Source: Proteus alimentorum (GTDB lineage Bacteria > Pseudomonadota > Gammaproteobacteria > Enterobacterales > Enterobacteriaceae). Taken from it: 64,000 bases of DNA. The DNA is taken from the NCBI RefSeq assembly GCF_002607735.1, contig NZ_NBVR01000034.1, positions 46,328 through 110,327 on the forward strand, given 5' to 3'. Shown here one piece after another: positions 17,015 through 26,892 of this stretch. Position 1 is the first letter of the stretch; each line of letters starts with the position of its first letter. Both the position numbers and the translations under genes were made by a program. The notes under the pieces were generated by a model, which was not told the origin of the DNA, ran no database searches, and saw only the letters and a list, made by a program, of their open reading frames with translations.

Positions 17015-18661
17015 TTAATGGGTCTTTTTAAAAAATGATTTTTTATCTGCTTTTTTCAACCCATTACCTTCTAGGGATGATGAGTTATTACTCTCATCCG
17101 TGTCAGGCAACTCGAATGCCGATACAGCATTAACAAGGTTATTAGCCTGATCTTCTAATGCTGCGGCAGCAGATGCTGATTGCTCCACCAAAGCAGCGTT
17201 TTGCTGTGTCACCTGATCCATCTGACTGACTGCATCAGCGACTTGGTGAATACCTCGGCTTTGTTCATCAGAAGCTGAGGCGATTTCTGCCATTAACTCA
17301 GTGACTTTATTTACTGATGTGACGAGTTCCTCCATTGTCTGTCCTGCATTATTAACGAGTTGAGAGCCTTGAGAGACACGTAAAACAGATTCATCAATCA
17401 ATAATTTAATTTCTTTTGCAGCATCAGCACTGCGTTGAGCAAGGTTACGAACTTCTCCAGCAACAACAGAGAATCCACGCCCTTGTTCACCCGCGCGAGC
17501 AGCTTCAACCGCCGCGTTAAGTGCTAATATATTGGTTTGGAACGCAATACCATCAATCACACTGATAATAGCCCCTATCTTTTGCGAACTTTGTGTAATC
17601 GCATCCATGGTTTCAACAACACTATGCGTGATTTGGCCACCACGTATGGCTGTTTCAGAAGCCGACTCTGCGAGCTTGCTCGCTTGCAGGGCGTTATCAG
17701 CATTTTGTTTTACCGTTGCTGTTAACTCTTCCATGCTTGCCGCAGTTTCTTCTAATGAAGCAGCTTGTTGTTCAGTTCTTGAGGATAAATCCGTATTTCC
17801 TTTGGAAATTTCTTGAATACCAGAATGCATAGCATGGCTGTTATCTCGAACGGTACGAATAGAACGCGCGAGCTCGCCACGCATATCTCGTAGTCGTCTA
17901 AACACATCCCCTATTTCATCATCGGTGAAGACAAGAATTTCACGATTTAATTTACCAGTGGCAACATCATTAAAATAACGACTTAAACTTGCGAAAGGTT
18001 TAATGATATTAAAACTTAGCCAGCGATGAGCGGCGATGGATACAACAATAACCATCGCTATTGCACCGATAAACATTAAGATAGCAATAGTATAAGAGCG
18101 GTGTCCTTGCTCTATAGATTCAGTAATTTCACTCTGAACATAATTCATATAGGTATTAAATGAATTTTCCATCGCTGTTTGATAACGTTCCGTCGGTTGA
18201 TCTAAAAAGCCTTGGAAGTTATTGTTTTTTAACATGCTATGTAATTCAGTTAATGCACCATATAAAACGTGGTAATCGTTTTTTACTGCTTCAACGATTT
18301 CTTTTTCTTCTGTTGGGATTGCCTCTTTATTTATTTCAGCAAGGAAATTTTGAAAATGAGTATTCGCCGTTTCCAAACGTGAAAGTGCAATTGATTCAAT
18401 AGATTGAATATAATCCGTTGACTGTTCAGTTTTCACTGCAATAGCTACACGATTAATCGCATTACGTGTTTGTATTAAAGATGCCCAACTTAATCCTAAT
18501 TCATCTCGCTTAGATGTATCTATATCTACTCTGGTGATCTGTTCGTTATTCAAATGAATGATCCCTAGCGAAATACCACTAGAAATCATCTGCATAACGC
18601 AAAACATCATCAGTAATAAATAGAGACTGGTGGATATCTTTAATTTGCGAAACCTAAACAT
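17015..18661 (-). CDS. Methyl-accepting chemotaxis protein without CheR tether (Tap-like)
   Basis: Transmembrane chemoreceptor of 548 residues. A TM helix at about 9-30 is followed by a periplasmic four-helix ligand domain (with IQTRNAINRVA), TM2 at about 185-210, HAMP, and the cytoplasmic hairpin with the invariant [20 protein letters not shown]. The C-terminus ends KKSFFKKTH with no NWETF pentapeptide. By family knowledge it would therefore depend on a neighbouring high-abundance receptor for efficient methylation, as E. coli Tap does. ATG 18661 has GAGG upstream. Ligand unknown. Confidence 0.9.
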   Translation of the reverse strand: MFRFRKLKISTSLYLLLMMFCVMQMISSGISLGIIHLNNEQITRVDIDTSKRDELGLSWASLIQTRNAINRVAIAVKTEQSTDYIQSIESIALSRLETANTHFQNFLAEINKEAIPTEEKEIVEAVKNDYHVLYGALTELHSMLKNNNFQGFLDQPTERYQTAMENSFNTYMNYVQSEITESIEQGHRSYTIAILMFIGAIAMVIVVSIAAHRWLSFNIIKPFASLSRYFNDVATGKLNREILVFTDDEIGDVFRRLRDMRGELARSIRTVRDNSHAMHSGIQEISKGNTDLSSRTEQQAASLEETAASMEELTATVKQNADNALQASKLAESASETAIRGGQITHSVVETMDAITQSSQKIGAIISVIDGIAFQTNILALNAAVEAARAGEQGRGFSVVAGEVRNLAQRSADAAKEIKLLIDESVLRVSQGSQLVNNAGQTMEELVTSVNKVTELMAEIASASDEQSRGIHQVADAVSQMDQVTQQNAALVEQSASAAAALEDQANNLVNAVSAFELPDTDESNNSSSLEGNGLKKADKKSFFKKTH

Positions 18662-18720
18662 GCCTTCACCTCGTTTAAAGCGGTGGTTAAAAGCCACCGC
18701 TTGTCAGCCACTTGTTGTTG

Positions 18721-20427
18721 TTAGAAAGTTTCCCAGTTAGCGGGATCTTCAACACTGCTGCTCTTTTTCTTTTCTGAGGTTCCTGGTTTTATAAGTGGAG
18801 CAGCGGCTTTAACTACAGGGGTTGCATCCGATTCCTTTCTTTCTAGCGTTTTTTCTTCCTGACCCGGTAATTTGAAGATTGAAACTAAGCGGGTTAATGC
18901 AACTGCTTGATCTTCAAGACCAGCAGCAGCGGCTGCAGATTGTTCTACTAAAGAGGCGTTTTGCTGAGTGACACGATCCATTTCAGAAACCGCAAGACCA
19001 ACTTGTGAAATACCTCGGCTTTGCTCATCTGATGCAGAAGCGATTTCGCCCATGATGTCAGTAACACGCGTTACTGAATCCACGATACGCGTCATCGTCT
19101 CACCCGCACTTTCAACGAGTACAGAACCCGTTTCAGTACGACTTACAGAATCTTCAATCAGTGTTTTTATTTCTTTAGCAGCTTCTGCACTTCTCTGTGC
19201 AAGGTTACGAACTTCACCGGCAACTACCGCAAATCCGCGACCATGCTCACCGGCTCTAGCCGCTTCAACAGCCGCATTCAGTGCCAAAATATTGGTCTGG
19301 AATGCAATGCCATCGATAACCGCTGTGATATCGGTGATTTTCTGAGAACTTCCGGCTATGTCGTGCATCGTTTGCACCACATTAGCAACAACTTTTCCGC
19401 CTTGGCGGGCAATATCTGAGGCGTCATTAGCAAGGTTACTTGCTTGGCGAGCATTGTCTGCGTTCTGTTTTACGGTCGCCGTTAACTGTTCCATACTTGC
19501 AGCAGTTTCTTCTAACGAAGCCACTTGCTCTTCTGTACGAGCAGATAAATCATTATTCCCAGCAGCAATTTCGCTTGTACTGTTATAAATATTTTCCGTA
19601 CTTTGATAGACGCCACGAACCGTTTGAATAAGCTCTTGTTGCATATGTTTTAAACCACTTGCTAACAAGCTCATTTCATTGCGACCATTCACTTCGATAT
19701 TTGGACGTAAATCACCTTCAGAGAAGGTTTTAATACTTAATAGCAGTGAATTTAATGGTCTAATTAAGGCATTACGTAATGCAAACCAGCATAAAATTAA
19801 TGCCGAGATAACGATAATGGCTAACATAACCATAGTAATGACAGTACGTTGGTGAGAGGCTTCGAGTGCCACATTTAACTCTTCGTTAAATTTCTCATTA
19901 CGCATAACATATGCAAGATATTCTTTATAAAAAGCGTCTTGATAACCCGTAGTTGGCTGCTCAAAAAAGTCTTTTAAGTTATTATCTTGAAGTAAAATTT
20001 CTAATTGGTTTAATGCAGAGAAATATTCGATAAAACGCCCTTTTAGGCTACGAATATCATCTTCTGAGTGAACTTGATAAGCTGTAATATTCTTTTCAAA
20101 TTCTTTAAATTTCTCATCTGCACGAGACATATTCTTACGAGCAAGACCCGTCAGATAGTCAACAGACAGAGAATCATCTACATTAAGATTTTTATCTCGT
20201 AATAAAAAACTAATCGCAGCGCGGTTAATATTATTACGAGCTTGCAGTAAGTTAGCCCAGCTTTCATCTAGGCGCTCACGTTGATCCTGTATTATCAGTG
20301 TCTTATCGAGGTCGTTTCTTGTCTCAACAATATTTGAGTAAAAAACGCCTCCTGAAACAAATTGCAAAACACCAAACAACAGAAGAATGGATAATAATCC
20401 AGTCACTATTTTCATTCGGCTAAACAT
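18721..20427 (-). CDS. Methyl-accepting chemotaxis protein with NWETF tail (Tsr/Tar-like)
   Basis: Major-type chemoreceptor, 568 residues. TM1 is at about 7-30. The periplasmic domain has [12 protein letters not shown], where enteric Tsr/Tar place the arginines that bind amino-acid ligands. TM2 is at about 195-215, followed by HAMP and the signalling hairpin with [20 protein letters not shown]. The C-terminus NWETF is the CheR/CheB tether. Overall the ligand domain looks closest to Tsr (serine), but the ligand is not proved. Start ATG 20427 follows AGGGA; the frame extends to 20499, which would run through the sigma28 promoter, so it is rejected. Confidence 0.9.
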   Translation of the reverse strand: MFSRMKIVTGLLSILLLFGVLQFVSGGVFYSNIVETRNDLDKTLIIQDQRERLDESWANLLQARNNINRAAISFLLRDKNLNVDDSLSVDYLTGLARKNMSRADEKFKEFEKNITAYQVHSEDDIRSLKGRFIEYFSALNQLEILLQDNNLKDFFEQPTTGYQDAFYKEYLAYVMRNEKFNEELNVALEASHQRTVITMVMLAIIVISALILCWFALRNALIRPLNSLLLSIKTFSEGDLRPNIEVNGRNEMSLLASGLKHMQQELIQTVRGVYQSTENIYNSTSEIAAGNNDLSARTEEQVASLEETAASMEQLTATVKQNADNARQASNLANDASDIARQGGKVVANVVQTMHDIAGSSQKITDITAVIDGIAFQTNILALNAAVEAARAGEHGRGFAVVAGEVRNLAQRSAEAAKEIKTLIEDSVSRTETGSVLVESAGETMTRIVDSVTRVTDIMGEIASASDEQSRGISQVGLAVSEMDRVTQQNASLVEQSAAAAAGLEDQAVALTRLVSIFKLPGQEEKTLERKESDATPVVKAAAPLIKPGTSEKKKSSSVEDPANWETF

Positions 20428-20462
20428 AGTTTCCCTTTTTATAATAAACGGTAATGAGCAAG

Positions 20463-20489
20463 TTATCGGCAGACTTAAGAGAAACTTTA
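20463..20489 (-). promoter_or_regulatory. Sigma28 (FliA) promoter of the chemoreceptor-cheRBYZ operon
   Basis: On the minus strand TAAA (20489-20486), a 15-base spacer and GCCGATAA (20470-20463) form a perfect sigma28 promoter 36 bases upstream of the first chemoreceptor gene. It should drive both receptors and cheRBYZ as a late flagellar operon. Confidence 0.93.
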
Positions 20490-20822
20490 TAGGTTTCATT
20501 TCGTCTTAGTCACGTTTTGCCCCATCAGAAAGCGGTGGCAATACTGTTTTTAATTAAAATTATAAGTATAAAAAACTTTAAAGTTATTTCCGTCAGTAGA
20601 AAATATTACAACTAAAATATTACAACTAGATGATTACTATTTATAAAGTAATAAATAATAAAATAAGACTTAACTAAAATTAAAACTTAATTTATATCTT
20701 TTAATTTAACTTAAAGTGAATTTAATACCTTGACACTCAATAATAAAATAAAAAAGCTAGAAATAGCTATTCCGGCAAAATTACCGGAACAGTATTTAAA
20801 TTATTTTTTGAAAAATAAAAAC
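20490..20822. terminator. cheW downstream region with terminator
   Basis: AT-rich spacer between cheW and the chemoreceptor promoter. Read leftward, TTCCGG/CCGGAA (20789 to 20770) forms a stem-loop, followed by a second AGCT-containing segment and six T (20757-20751), a probable terminator of motAB-cheAW. Nothing else is recognised in this stretch. Confidence 0.6.
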
Positions 20823-21323
20823 TTATTTAGCTTGAATTGTTGCGCTATCGACTAATTCCATTTCTTCACTATTGAGTAATTTTTCAATATCTACAAGAAT
20901 AAGCATTCTTTCATCTAAAGTACCTAAACCTGTTAAATATTCAGTAGACATTGTGACTGCAAACTCTGGTGCAGGGCAGATTTGCTCTGGCTTTAGCGTA
21001 AGAACATCAGAAACGCCATCAACAACAATTCCCACAATTCGATTTAATAAGTTAACCACAATAACAACAGTATTGTCATTATAAGTCACACTTTCTTGTG
21101 AAAATTTAATACGCAGATCAACTATCGGAACAATAACGCCCCTTAAATTAGTTACACCTTTAATAAAGCTAGGTGAATTAGCAATACGTGTAACTTGATC
21201 ATATCCACGAATTTCTTGAACCTTTAAAATATCAATTCCATATTCTTCATCGCCCAGCGTAAAAATTAGAAATCCTTGTCCAACAGTTTCACCGGATAAT
21301 TTCTCGAAATGTTCCGAAGCCAT
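20823..21323 (-). CDS. cheW: CheW, chemotaxis coupling protein
   Basis: Adaptor that couples CheA to the receptors. It is 166 residues with a single CheW/SH3-like fold. Conserved segments are [39 protein letters not shown] and VVDGVSDVL. It is the last gene of the motA-motB-cheA-cheW order, as in enteric bacteria, 21 bases after cheA. Confidence 0.97.
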   Translation of the reverse strand: MASEHFEKLSGETVGQGFLIFTLGDEEYGIDILKVQEIRGYDQVTRIANSPSFIKGVTNLRGVIVPIVDLRIKFSQESVTYNDNTVVIVVNLLNRIVGIVVDGVSDVLTLKPEQICPAPEFAVTMSTEYLTGLGTLDERMLILVDIEKLLNSEEMELVDSATIQAK

Positions 21324-21344
21324 AATCTTATTTTATCCTCACTA

Positions 21345-23528
21345 TTAAATGACTGCGCTTGCAGTTGTATTCTTTTTCTTATTCGTCATTTGTGTATGAC
21401 TTAAACGTTGCAATTCTGGTACATCAAGAATTAAAGCCACACTACCGTCGCCCATAATTGTTGCTGCAGATATACCAGGAACTTTTCGGTAATTGCTTTC
21501 TATATTTTTAACAACAACTTGATGCTGACCAACTAATTGATCTACCAATAAAGCATAACGACGTCCGGCACTTTGAACAATAACCGCAATTGCTTGGGTA
21601 ATATCAGTTTGAGCACCTTCAATATTAAAAGTACGATGCAGTTCAATCAGTGGTAAATATTCCCCTCTGACCTGCAATAATTTCTCATCACCCGCCAATG
21701 GATAAATATCATCTTCTTCCGGTTGTAAAGAACTGACTACCGTACCTAATGGTAAAATAAAGACTTCGTCATGAACTTTAACAGACATACCATCTAAAAT
21801 TGCTAATGTCAGTGGAAGTAAAATACGAATGCGCGTTCCTTTACCAACTTCAAAACTGATTTGAATTTGACCGCCCATCTCCTGGATATTTCGTTTTACA
21901 ACATCCATACCCACCCCACGACCAGAAACATCCGTTACGACTTCTGCGGTAGAGAAACCCGGTGCAAAAATCAGCATAGCAACTTCTTCGTTGCTCATAT
22001 TTTCAGAAACTGCAAGGCCTGAGGAAATCGCTTTTTTCAAAATACGTTCGCGGTTTAGTCCAGCACCATCATCAGTCACTTCAATACAAATATTACCGCC
22101 TTGATGTTCCGCAGACAGGGTTAATTGTCCTACTTCCGGTTTACCCACCGCAACACGATCAGCTGGCATTTCAATACCATGATCAAGACTGTTACGCACT
22201 AAGTGAGTTAAAGGATCGATAATTTTTTCAATTAAGCTTTTATCAAGTTCTGTTGAGCTACCAATCATGTTTAGCTCAACTTTCTTATTCATTTTACCTG
22301 CAACATCACGCACAACTCGAGGGAAGCGACTGAAAACATATTCCATCGGCATCATACGAATTGACATAACAGATTCTTGTAAATCACGAGAATTACGCTG
22401 CAACTGAGCAATACAACTGAGTAAATCACTATATATTGCAGGCTCAAGACTACCACTGTGCTGTGCTAACATTGATTGTGTAATAACCAACTCACCCACT
22501 AAGTTGATTAATTGGTCAACTTTTTCAACGGCAACACGAATACTGCTTGATTCCGTTTTTGGTGCAACCGCTGCAACAGGTCTTTTCGCTGGTGCTGGCG
22601 ATACCACGGGTGCTTTAGTCGGTTCTGCCGATGGCGTCACTTTGTCAGCAATTGTTTTTTGTACAGGCGCAGGTTGCTCAACGTGGCTTTCAACATGAAC
22701 ATCATCAACAGATGTTGTACTTTCTTCTGTAACTGTGTTTTTTTCTGATGCTTTTTCTGCAACAGCCACTTTTTTAAACGAGATCTGTTCAGGTTCAATC
22801 ACAAAACAAAGTACAGCGCTGATATCTTCTTCTGTTGCCGTGGTTTTTAATATTGCTTCAAGGCCATGATGCTGTTTTTCAACTTGGCTAACTTCACCAA
22901 GGTGCTTTAATTCATCAAGCATTAAATCAATATCTGTCTCTTTAAGATCAGACAAAATAATATGATGGTAATAATGTCCATCAGCCGCCATTGTCGATGC
23001 GACTTCGACCATGGTTTCTACGGCTTCATCTTGCACACTTTCAGCGTCAGATGATAAAACAGGCGTTTCAATCATTGTGGCTTGTGAGTCTGAAGCTTCA
23101 GATCCAGCAATAGCCTCAACGTGAGGAGCGGATTGTTCTTCTTTTACATCGAGAGCCAGCTGACGCAACTTCTCACAAATATAGTTAAATGTTTCCTCAT
23201 CAGGTTCTTGTGAGTTTTTATGTGCATCCAATTGCTGTTGCATAATATCTTTCGCTTCCAGAAACAGGTTAATAATGTCGTCGGTGAGCGCCATCTCATG
23301 ACGTCTTGCACTATCGAGCAAGTTTTCAAGCACATGAGTGGTCTGTTGAAGTTTAACGAAGCCAAATGTTGCAGCTCCTCCTTTTATGGAGTGTGCACTA
23401 CGGAAAATCGCATTCATCTGTTCTTGATCCGGATTTGCAGGATCAAGTAACAGCAAATGCTGTTCCATATCAGCTAACAACTCATCTGCTTCATCAAAAA
23501 ATGTTTGATAAAACTCAGTAATATCCAT
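21345..23528 (-). CDS. cheA: CheA, chemotaxis histidine kinase
   Basis: Receptor-controlled kinase that phosphorylates CheY and CheB. It is 727 residues. The Hpt P1 domain has the phospho-acceptor His46 in RSAHSIKGGAATFG. The P2 region is followed by a long Ala/Pro/Thr-rich linker (about 255-325). The dimerisation helices P3 include VDQLINLVGELVITQSM. The ATPase P4 domain has LVRNSLDHGIE, DDGAGLNRE and GRGVGMDVVK, and the P5 CheW-like domain is C-terminal. It is somewhat longer than E. coli CheA (654 aa), mainly in the linkers. Confidence 0.97.
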   Translation of the reverse strand: MDITEFYQTFFDEADELLADMEQHLLLLDPANPDQEQMNAIFRSAHSIKGGAATFGFVKLQQTTHVLENLLDSARRHEMALTDDIINLFLEAKDIMQQQLDAHKNSQEPDEETFNYICEKLRQLALDVKEEQSAPHVEAIAGSEASDSQATMIETPVLSSDAESVQDEAVETMVEVASTMAADGHYYHHIILSDLKETDIDLMLDELKHLGEVSQVEKQHHGLEAILKTTATEEDISAVLCFVIEPEQISFKKVAVAEKASEKNTVTEESTTSVDDVHVESHVEQPAPVQKTIADKVTPSAEPTKAPVVSPAPAKRPVAAVAPKTESSSIRVAVEKVDQLINLVGELVITQSMLAQHSGSLEPAIYSDLLSCIAQLQRNSRDLQESVMSIRMMPMEYVFSRFPRVVRDVAGKMNKKVELNMIGSSTELDKSLIEKIIDPLTHLVRNSLDHGIEMPADRVAVGKPEVGQLTLSAEHQGGNICIEVTDDGAGLNRERILKKAISSGLAVSENMSNEEVAMLIFAPGFSTAEVVTDVSGRGVGMDVVKRNIQEMGGQIQISFEVGKGTRIRILLPLTLAILDGMSVKVHDEVFILPLGTVVSSLQPEEDDIYPLAGDEKLLQVRGEYLPLIELHRTFNIEGAQTDITQAIAVIVQSAGRRYALLVDQLVGQHQVVVKNIESNYRKVPGISAATIMGDGSVALILDVPELQRLSHTQMTNKKKNTTASAVI

Positions 23529-23563
23529 CGTTACTCATTCACCTTTACGCGATTACTCACAAA

Positions 23564-24610
23564 TTAGGGGGCTGTTCCCTGCTTTGTCGTAATATTTGTC
23601 GATTGTGATGGCAAACTTTCCCCAGAAACTCCTGTTTCAACATTTTCCTTTTTTGATTCGGGAAGCTCAGATACAGAAGACACAGACGACCTCGTCTGTG
23701 TGTTTCCTGCTTTTTCTTGTGGGGTCTCTTGCCCTGAAAGTAGAGGTTCTATTTCTGAAGCCTCTTTTACTGTCGGTGCAACCCGCTCATTTTCTTGTAC
23801 AATTTTTTGTTCTGCTTGCTTAGTTAAGACCAGAATACTGATCCGTCGGTTTGCAGGGGCAAAACCATCCTCTTTAACTAAATGAACCGTTGATGCCATA
23901 CCCACAACACGCAACACTTTCCATTCATCTAAGCCAGCACCAATTAACTCTCGACGAGAGGCATTCGCGCGATCTGTTGATAGCTCCCAGTTACTATATT
24001 TAAAAGCGCCACTTGCATAAGGAATGTCATCAGTATGACCCGATAAACTGATTTTGTATGGCGTGTCATTCAAAATAGGTGCTATTGCCGTCAAAATATC
24101 CTTCATATAAGGTTCAACGGTAGCACTCCCGACTCTAAACATCGGTCGATTTGCTTTATCGATAATTTGAATGCGCAAACCATCATCCATCATGTCGATC
24201 AATAAGTGAGGCTTCAGATCTTTTAATCTAGGATCATTTAAAATGACTTGTTCTAAATTTTCTTTTAATCGGCGGAATTGTTGCTTTTCATTAAGCTGCT
24301 TGTCTTCCTGACCTTTAGGCAAAACGTCACCTTCGTTATAGACAGGATCACGCCCTCCACCAGGAATAGGATTGGTTGCATCACCACTAAAGCGCCCTTT
24401 TTCAATCGCCACTTTTAGTGGTGTCCGAAAATATTCTGCTACTCGAGTTAATTCTTGTGGGCTCGCAATTGAAAGTAACCACATCACGAGAAAGAAAGCC
24501 ATCATTGCAGTCATAAAGTCAGCATAAGCTATCTTCCATGCACCACCATGAGTGTTATGTTGTTTTCTCCCTCGTTTTTTAACTCGAATGATTTGTGAAT
24601 TACTCTTCAT
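23564..24610 (-). CDS. motB: MotB, flagellar stator protein
   Basis: Peptidoglycan-anchored stator subunit that forms the proton channel with MotA. It is 348 residues. A short cytosolic N-terminus is followed by a single TM segment at about 28-49 carrying the proton-binding Asp31 ([19 protein letters not shown]), a plug/linker, and an OmpA-like peptidoglycan-binding domain at about 150-265 ([29 protein letters not shown]). The C-terminal tail of ~80 residues is Ser/Glu/Thr-rich and probably disordered. It starts 2 bases after motA. Confidence 0.97.
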   Translation of the reverse strand: MKSNSQIIRVKKRGRKQHNTHGGAWKIAYADFMTAMMAFFLVMWLLSIASPQELTRVAEYFRTPLKVAIEKGRFSGDATNPIPGGGRDPVYNEGDVLPKGQEDKQLNEKQQFRRLKENLEQVILNDPRLKDLKPHLLIDMMDDGLRIQIIDKANRPMFRVGSATVEPYMKDILTAIAPILNDTPYKISLSGHTDDIPYASGAFKYSNWELSTDRANASRRELIGAGLDEWKVLRVVGMASTVHLVKEDGFAPANRRISILVLTKQAEQKIVQENERVAPTVKEASEIEPLLSGQETPQEKAGNTQTRSSVSSVSELPESKKENVETGVSGESLPSQSTNITTKQGTAP

Positions 24611-24612
24611 AA

Positions 24613-25506
24613 TTACTCTTCTTTCATTGCATCAGGATTTGCCTGCATCGGTGTCCGTACCTGACGTACATGTTCTTCCAATTCAATAAAAGAAGGTCTG
24701 TCTGCCAGAAAGAGGGTTTTACGTCCAAATTCAACAGCTATCTGTGGCGCATATCCATTCATGCTAGATAACAACGTCGTTTTGATACACTCCATCATTT
24801 TCATTTGTTGACTAGAACGCTGTCTAAGTCGAGATGCTAATGGCGAAATAAAACCATAAGCTAATAATATACCTAAGAAAGTCCCTACCATTGCATGCCC
24901 AATTAAGGCGCCCATTTCACCGGCAGGTCTATCTGCAGCACCTAACGCATTTACAACGCCCATCACCGCAGCAACAATACCAAATGCGGGTAATGAATCC
25001 CCCATTGTAGATAACCCTGTTGCAGGAACTTCACTCTCTTCCTCAAAAGTCGCAATCTCTTCATCCATCAGAGATTCTATTTCATAAGGATTCATGTTCC
25101 CTGTCACCATCAGACGCATATAGTCCGTAATAAAACTGAGCATATAAACATCTTTCATAATGCGAGGATATTGGGAAAAAATATCGCTTTGTTGTGGGTT
25201 TTCGATATCTCTCTCTAATGCCAGCATCCCGTTTTGACGGGCTTTTGACAACAAACGAAACATGAGTGCCATTAAATCCATGTACATCGCTTTATTGTAA
25301 TTTGTACTACGAAGTAATTTAGGTAGGATCTTCATTGTTGAGACAATTGCTCTACCATTATTACCAACAATAAAAGCACCGATGCCGGCACCAAAGATGA
25401 TTAAAAATTCGGCGGGTTGATATAATGCGCCTAAACTACCTCCGACGAGGGTATACCCTCCGAGGACAGCACAAATCACCACGATATATCCTAAGAGTAC
25501 TAACAC
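24613..25506 (-). CDS. motA: MotA, flagellar stator protein
   Basis: Proton-channel stator subunit, 297 residues. Four TM segments lie at about 2-22, 32-50, 170-190 and 200-220, with the large cytosolic loop between TM2 and TM3 that contacts the rotor. Conserved motifs are [34 protein letters not shown] and [18 protein letters not shown]. It is the first gene of motAB-cheAW, 134 bases after flhC. No canonical sigma28 site is visible in that gap. Confidence 0.97.
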   Translation of the reverse strand: MLVLLGYIVVICAVLGGYTLVGGSLGALYQPAEFLIIFGAGIGAFIVGNNGRAIVSTMKILPKLLRSTNYNKAMYMDLMALMFRLLSKARQNGMLALERDIENPQQSDIFSQYPRIMKDVYMLSFITDYMRLMVTGNMNPYEIESLMDEEIATFEEESEVPATGLSTMGDSLPAFGIVAAVMGVVNALGAADRPAGEMGALIGHAMVGTFLGILLAYGFISPLASRLRQRSSQQMKMMECIKTTLLSSMNGYAPQIAVEFGRKTLFLADRPSFIELEEHVRQVRTPMQANPDAMKEE

Positions 25507-25586
25507 GCGATATCCCTTTAGCTAATTTCGTTATAGAGAGAATGGCGAACATAGCAGCAAGAGATTGGAGGGGGAGAGGAAACGGC

Positions 25587-25619
25587 TCAGGTTATAGATA
25601 ACTAAGCTCTATAACCTGA
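25587..25619. repeat. 12-bp perfect inverted repeat between flhC and motA
   Basis: TCAGGTTATAGA (25587-25598) and TCTATAACCTGA (25608-25619) are perfectly complementary with a 9-base loop. On the minus strand, the sense of both genes, the hairpin is followed by GCCGTTTCC rather than a T-run. It is therefore not a standard terminator and could instead be a processing or attenuation hairpin. Confidence 0.75.
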
Positions 25620-25640
25620 TATTTAACTTTCAATCTCGAA

Positions 25641-26222
25641 TCACATTGCAAACTGTTCAAGACCATCCAACAGTTGTAAGTTAATATCGGCAGGATTGGC
25701 GGAAAGTTTACGTTTTTTTATTGCGCGAGAAGGTGGCTGGCAAAGACTACAAACATAATTGCTAGCTGGCTGGTGTGCGTGTGTAATAAATGAACCATTA
25801 CATTTGGTACAAACGGAAAGTTGCAACATGCCACTTTCAACAAAGCGTACTAATGTCCATGCTCTTGTTAGTGCTAAAATAGGTTCTTGATCTTTAACAG
25901 GCGGACATTGCTCTAAGTATAAACGATAAGCTTTGACAACAGCCTCAACGCCAACACAACCGCCATTTTTTAATAAAAAGCGATAAGCGTTATAAAACAT
26001 TGAGGAATGGATATTTTGTTCCCATGTCATAAACCAATCCGTTGAAAATGGCAGCATTCCTTTTGGTGGGGGGCTCCCTCTTAATTCTTTGTATAATTTA
26101 ATTAAACGCCCCCGACTTAATTGAGTTTCACTTTCAAGCATTTGCAAGCGGGCACCCAAGGTGATTAATTCCATTGCCAAGCGAATATCTTTCGCTTCTC
26201 GGACGATACTTTTCTCACTCAT
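25641..26222 (-). CDS. flhC: FlhC, flagellar master regulator subunit
   Basis: DNA-contacting subunit of the FlhD4C2 activator of class 2 flagellar operons; in Proteus it also controls swarmer-cell differentiation. It is 193 residues with zinc-ligand cysteines C138, C141, C158 and C161 ([10 protein letters not shown] and YVCSLCQPP). The N-terminal helices include [16 protein letters not shown]. It starts 2 bases after the flhD stop, so the two subunits are translationally coupled. Confidence 0.98.
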   Translation of the reverse strand: MSEKSIVREAKDIRLAMELITLGARLQMLESETQLSRGRLIKLYKELRGSPPPKGMLPFSTDWFMTWEQNIHSSMFYNAYRFLLKNGGCVGVEAVVKAYRLYLEQCPPVKDQEPILALTRAWTLVRFVESGMLQLSVCTKCNGSFITHAHQPASNYVCSLCQPPSRAIKKRKLSANPADINLQLLDGLEQFAM

Positions 26223-26224
26223 TG

Positions 26225-26575
26225 TTATGCCCGTTTCTTTGTCGCAGTAGTATCTTGTTCCGATAGCTGACGAAACAAGTTAGAAGAAAGAAGAATGCCA
26301 GTATGAATTTGTTGTAAATCATCCACTCTAGATTCTTTAGTGAGTTGTTCTATTGTTTCGCTGTCTTCAAACCGGAAATTACAGATTAGTTGGTTTGTTT
26401 CAGCCAACTTAACCAATTGGGGCAATGTAAGCTCTGCCAGTGCATCCGCCATAGCGTCACTAATCCCAAGCCGAAACATTGCGGAAGCCTTTTCTTGGTT
26501 AATTAACCTTTGCGCTAAAAGCAAATACGATAAATTTATGTCATAAATATGCTTAAGCAATTCAACCGTACTCAT
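26225..26575 (-). CDS. flhD: FlhD, flagellar master regulator subunit
   Basis: Partner of FlhC in the FlhD4C2 activator, 116 residues, the usual enteric length. Motifs: [40 protein letters not shown] and LICNFRFED. It heads the flhDC operon. The promoter region upstream (26576-26892) carries a leader hairpin, an RcsAB-type box and a CRP site, annotated separately. Confidence 0.98.
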   Translation of the reverse strand: MSTVELLKHIYDINLSYLLLAQRLINQEKASAMFRLGISDAMADALAELTLPQLVKLAETNQLICNFRFEDSETIEQLTKESRVDDLQQIHTGILLSSNLFRQLSEQDTTATKKRA

Positions 26576-26580
26576 CTCTT

Positions 26581-26632
26581 TACATCCCGTCCGATTATAT
26601 TGAACAAAGAGGATCTCCCTAATGAAAGATCC
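26581..26632 (-). promoter_or_regulatory. flhDC leader: hairpin and CsrA/RsmA-like GGA sites
   Basis: On the minus strand the segment 26592-26581 reads GGACGGGATGTA just before the flhD start. Its GGGATGT resembles the CsrA/RsmA site core ARGGATGT and overlaps the ribosome-binding region. About 20 bases upstream, GGATCT and AGATCC (26632-26611) pair into a hairpin exposing AGGGAG in loop and arm. CsrA control of flhDC mRNA is established in E. coli; that it acts here is inference. Confidence 0.4.
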
Positions 26633-26796
26633 CGAGGAAATTAATATAAATGTAATATTAAATTTCCAGGCCCCATTTTATGAACATGACGCGTAGTAAC
26701 ACTACCTTGTATTACTTAGTTACGGTCATTTTCAAAAGTAGCGAAAAAAACATTTAAATTAAAAGTAAACTTTAAATGCTCGCCAATATAGCTCGT

Positions 26797-26810
26797 TAAG
26801 AATAATCCTA
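26797..26810 (-). promoter_or_regulatory. RcsAB box downstream of the flhDC start site
   Basis: TAAGAATAATCCTA (plus strand) matches the RcsAB consensus TAAGAATATTCCTA at 13 of 14 positions. Read in the flhDC direction it is TAGGATTATTCTTA, very like the E. coli flhDC box TAGGAAAAATCTTA. It begins just downstream of the predicted transcription start (about 26812), the same relation as in E. coli, where RcsB represses flhDC. Confidence 0.75.
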
Positions 26811-26818
26811 ACGCGACA

Positions 26819-26848
26819 ACTTTACTCCTTAACGATTAAGTTATTCAA
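26819..26848 (-). promoter_or_regulatory. Predicted flhDC promoter
   Basis: On the minus strand TTGAAT (26848-26843), an 18-base spacer and TAAAGT (26824-26819) form a weak sigma70-type promoter, as expected for an activator-dependent gene. The start would be near 26812, giving a leader of about 237 bases and placing the CRP box centre about 72 bases upstream. This spacing matches the CRP-activated flhDC promoter of E. coli. Confidence 0.5.
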
Positions 26849-26876
26849 CGGATAAAGTAGTCTAATTTAAATACTA

Positions 26877-26892
26877 TGTGAGTCACATCACA
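26877..26892. promoter_or_regulatory. CRP-cAMP binding site upstream of flhDC
   Basis: TGTGAGTCACATCACA contains both perfect CRP half-sites, TGTGA and TCACA, with the required 6-base spacer. It lies about 300 bases before flhD. A partial Fur-like segment (AAGATAATCATTATTATGG, about 26895-26913) lies immediately beyond it. Confidence 0.8.

Noticed and set aside
20428..20499. N-terminal extension of the NWETF chemoreceptor
   Set aside because: It would be translated from DNA occupied by the sigma28 promoter, upstream of the expected RNA start.
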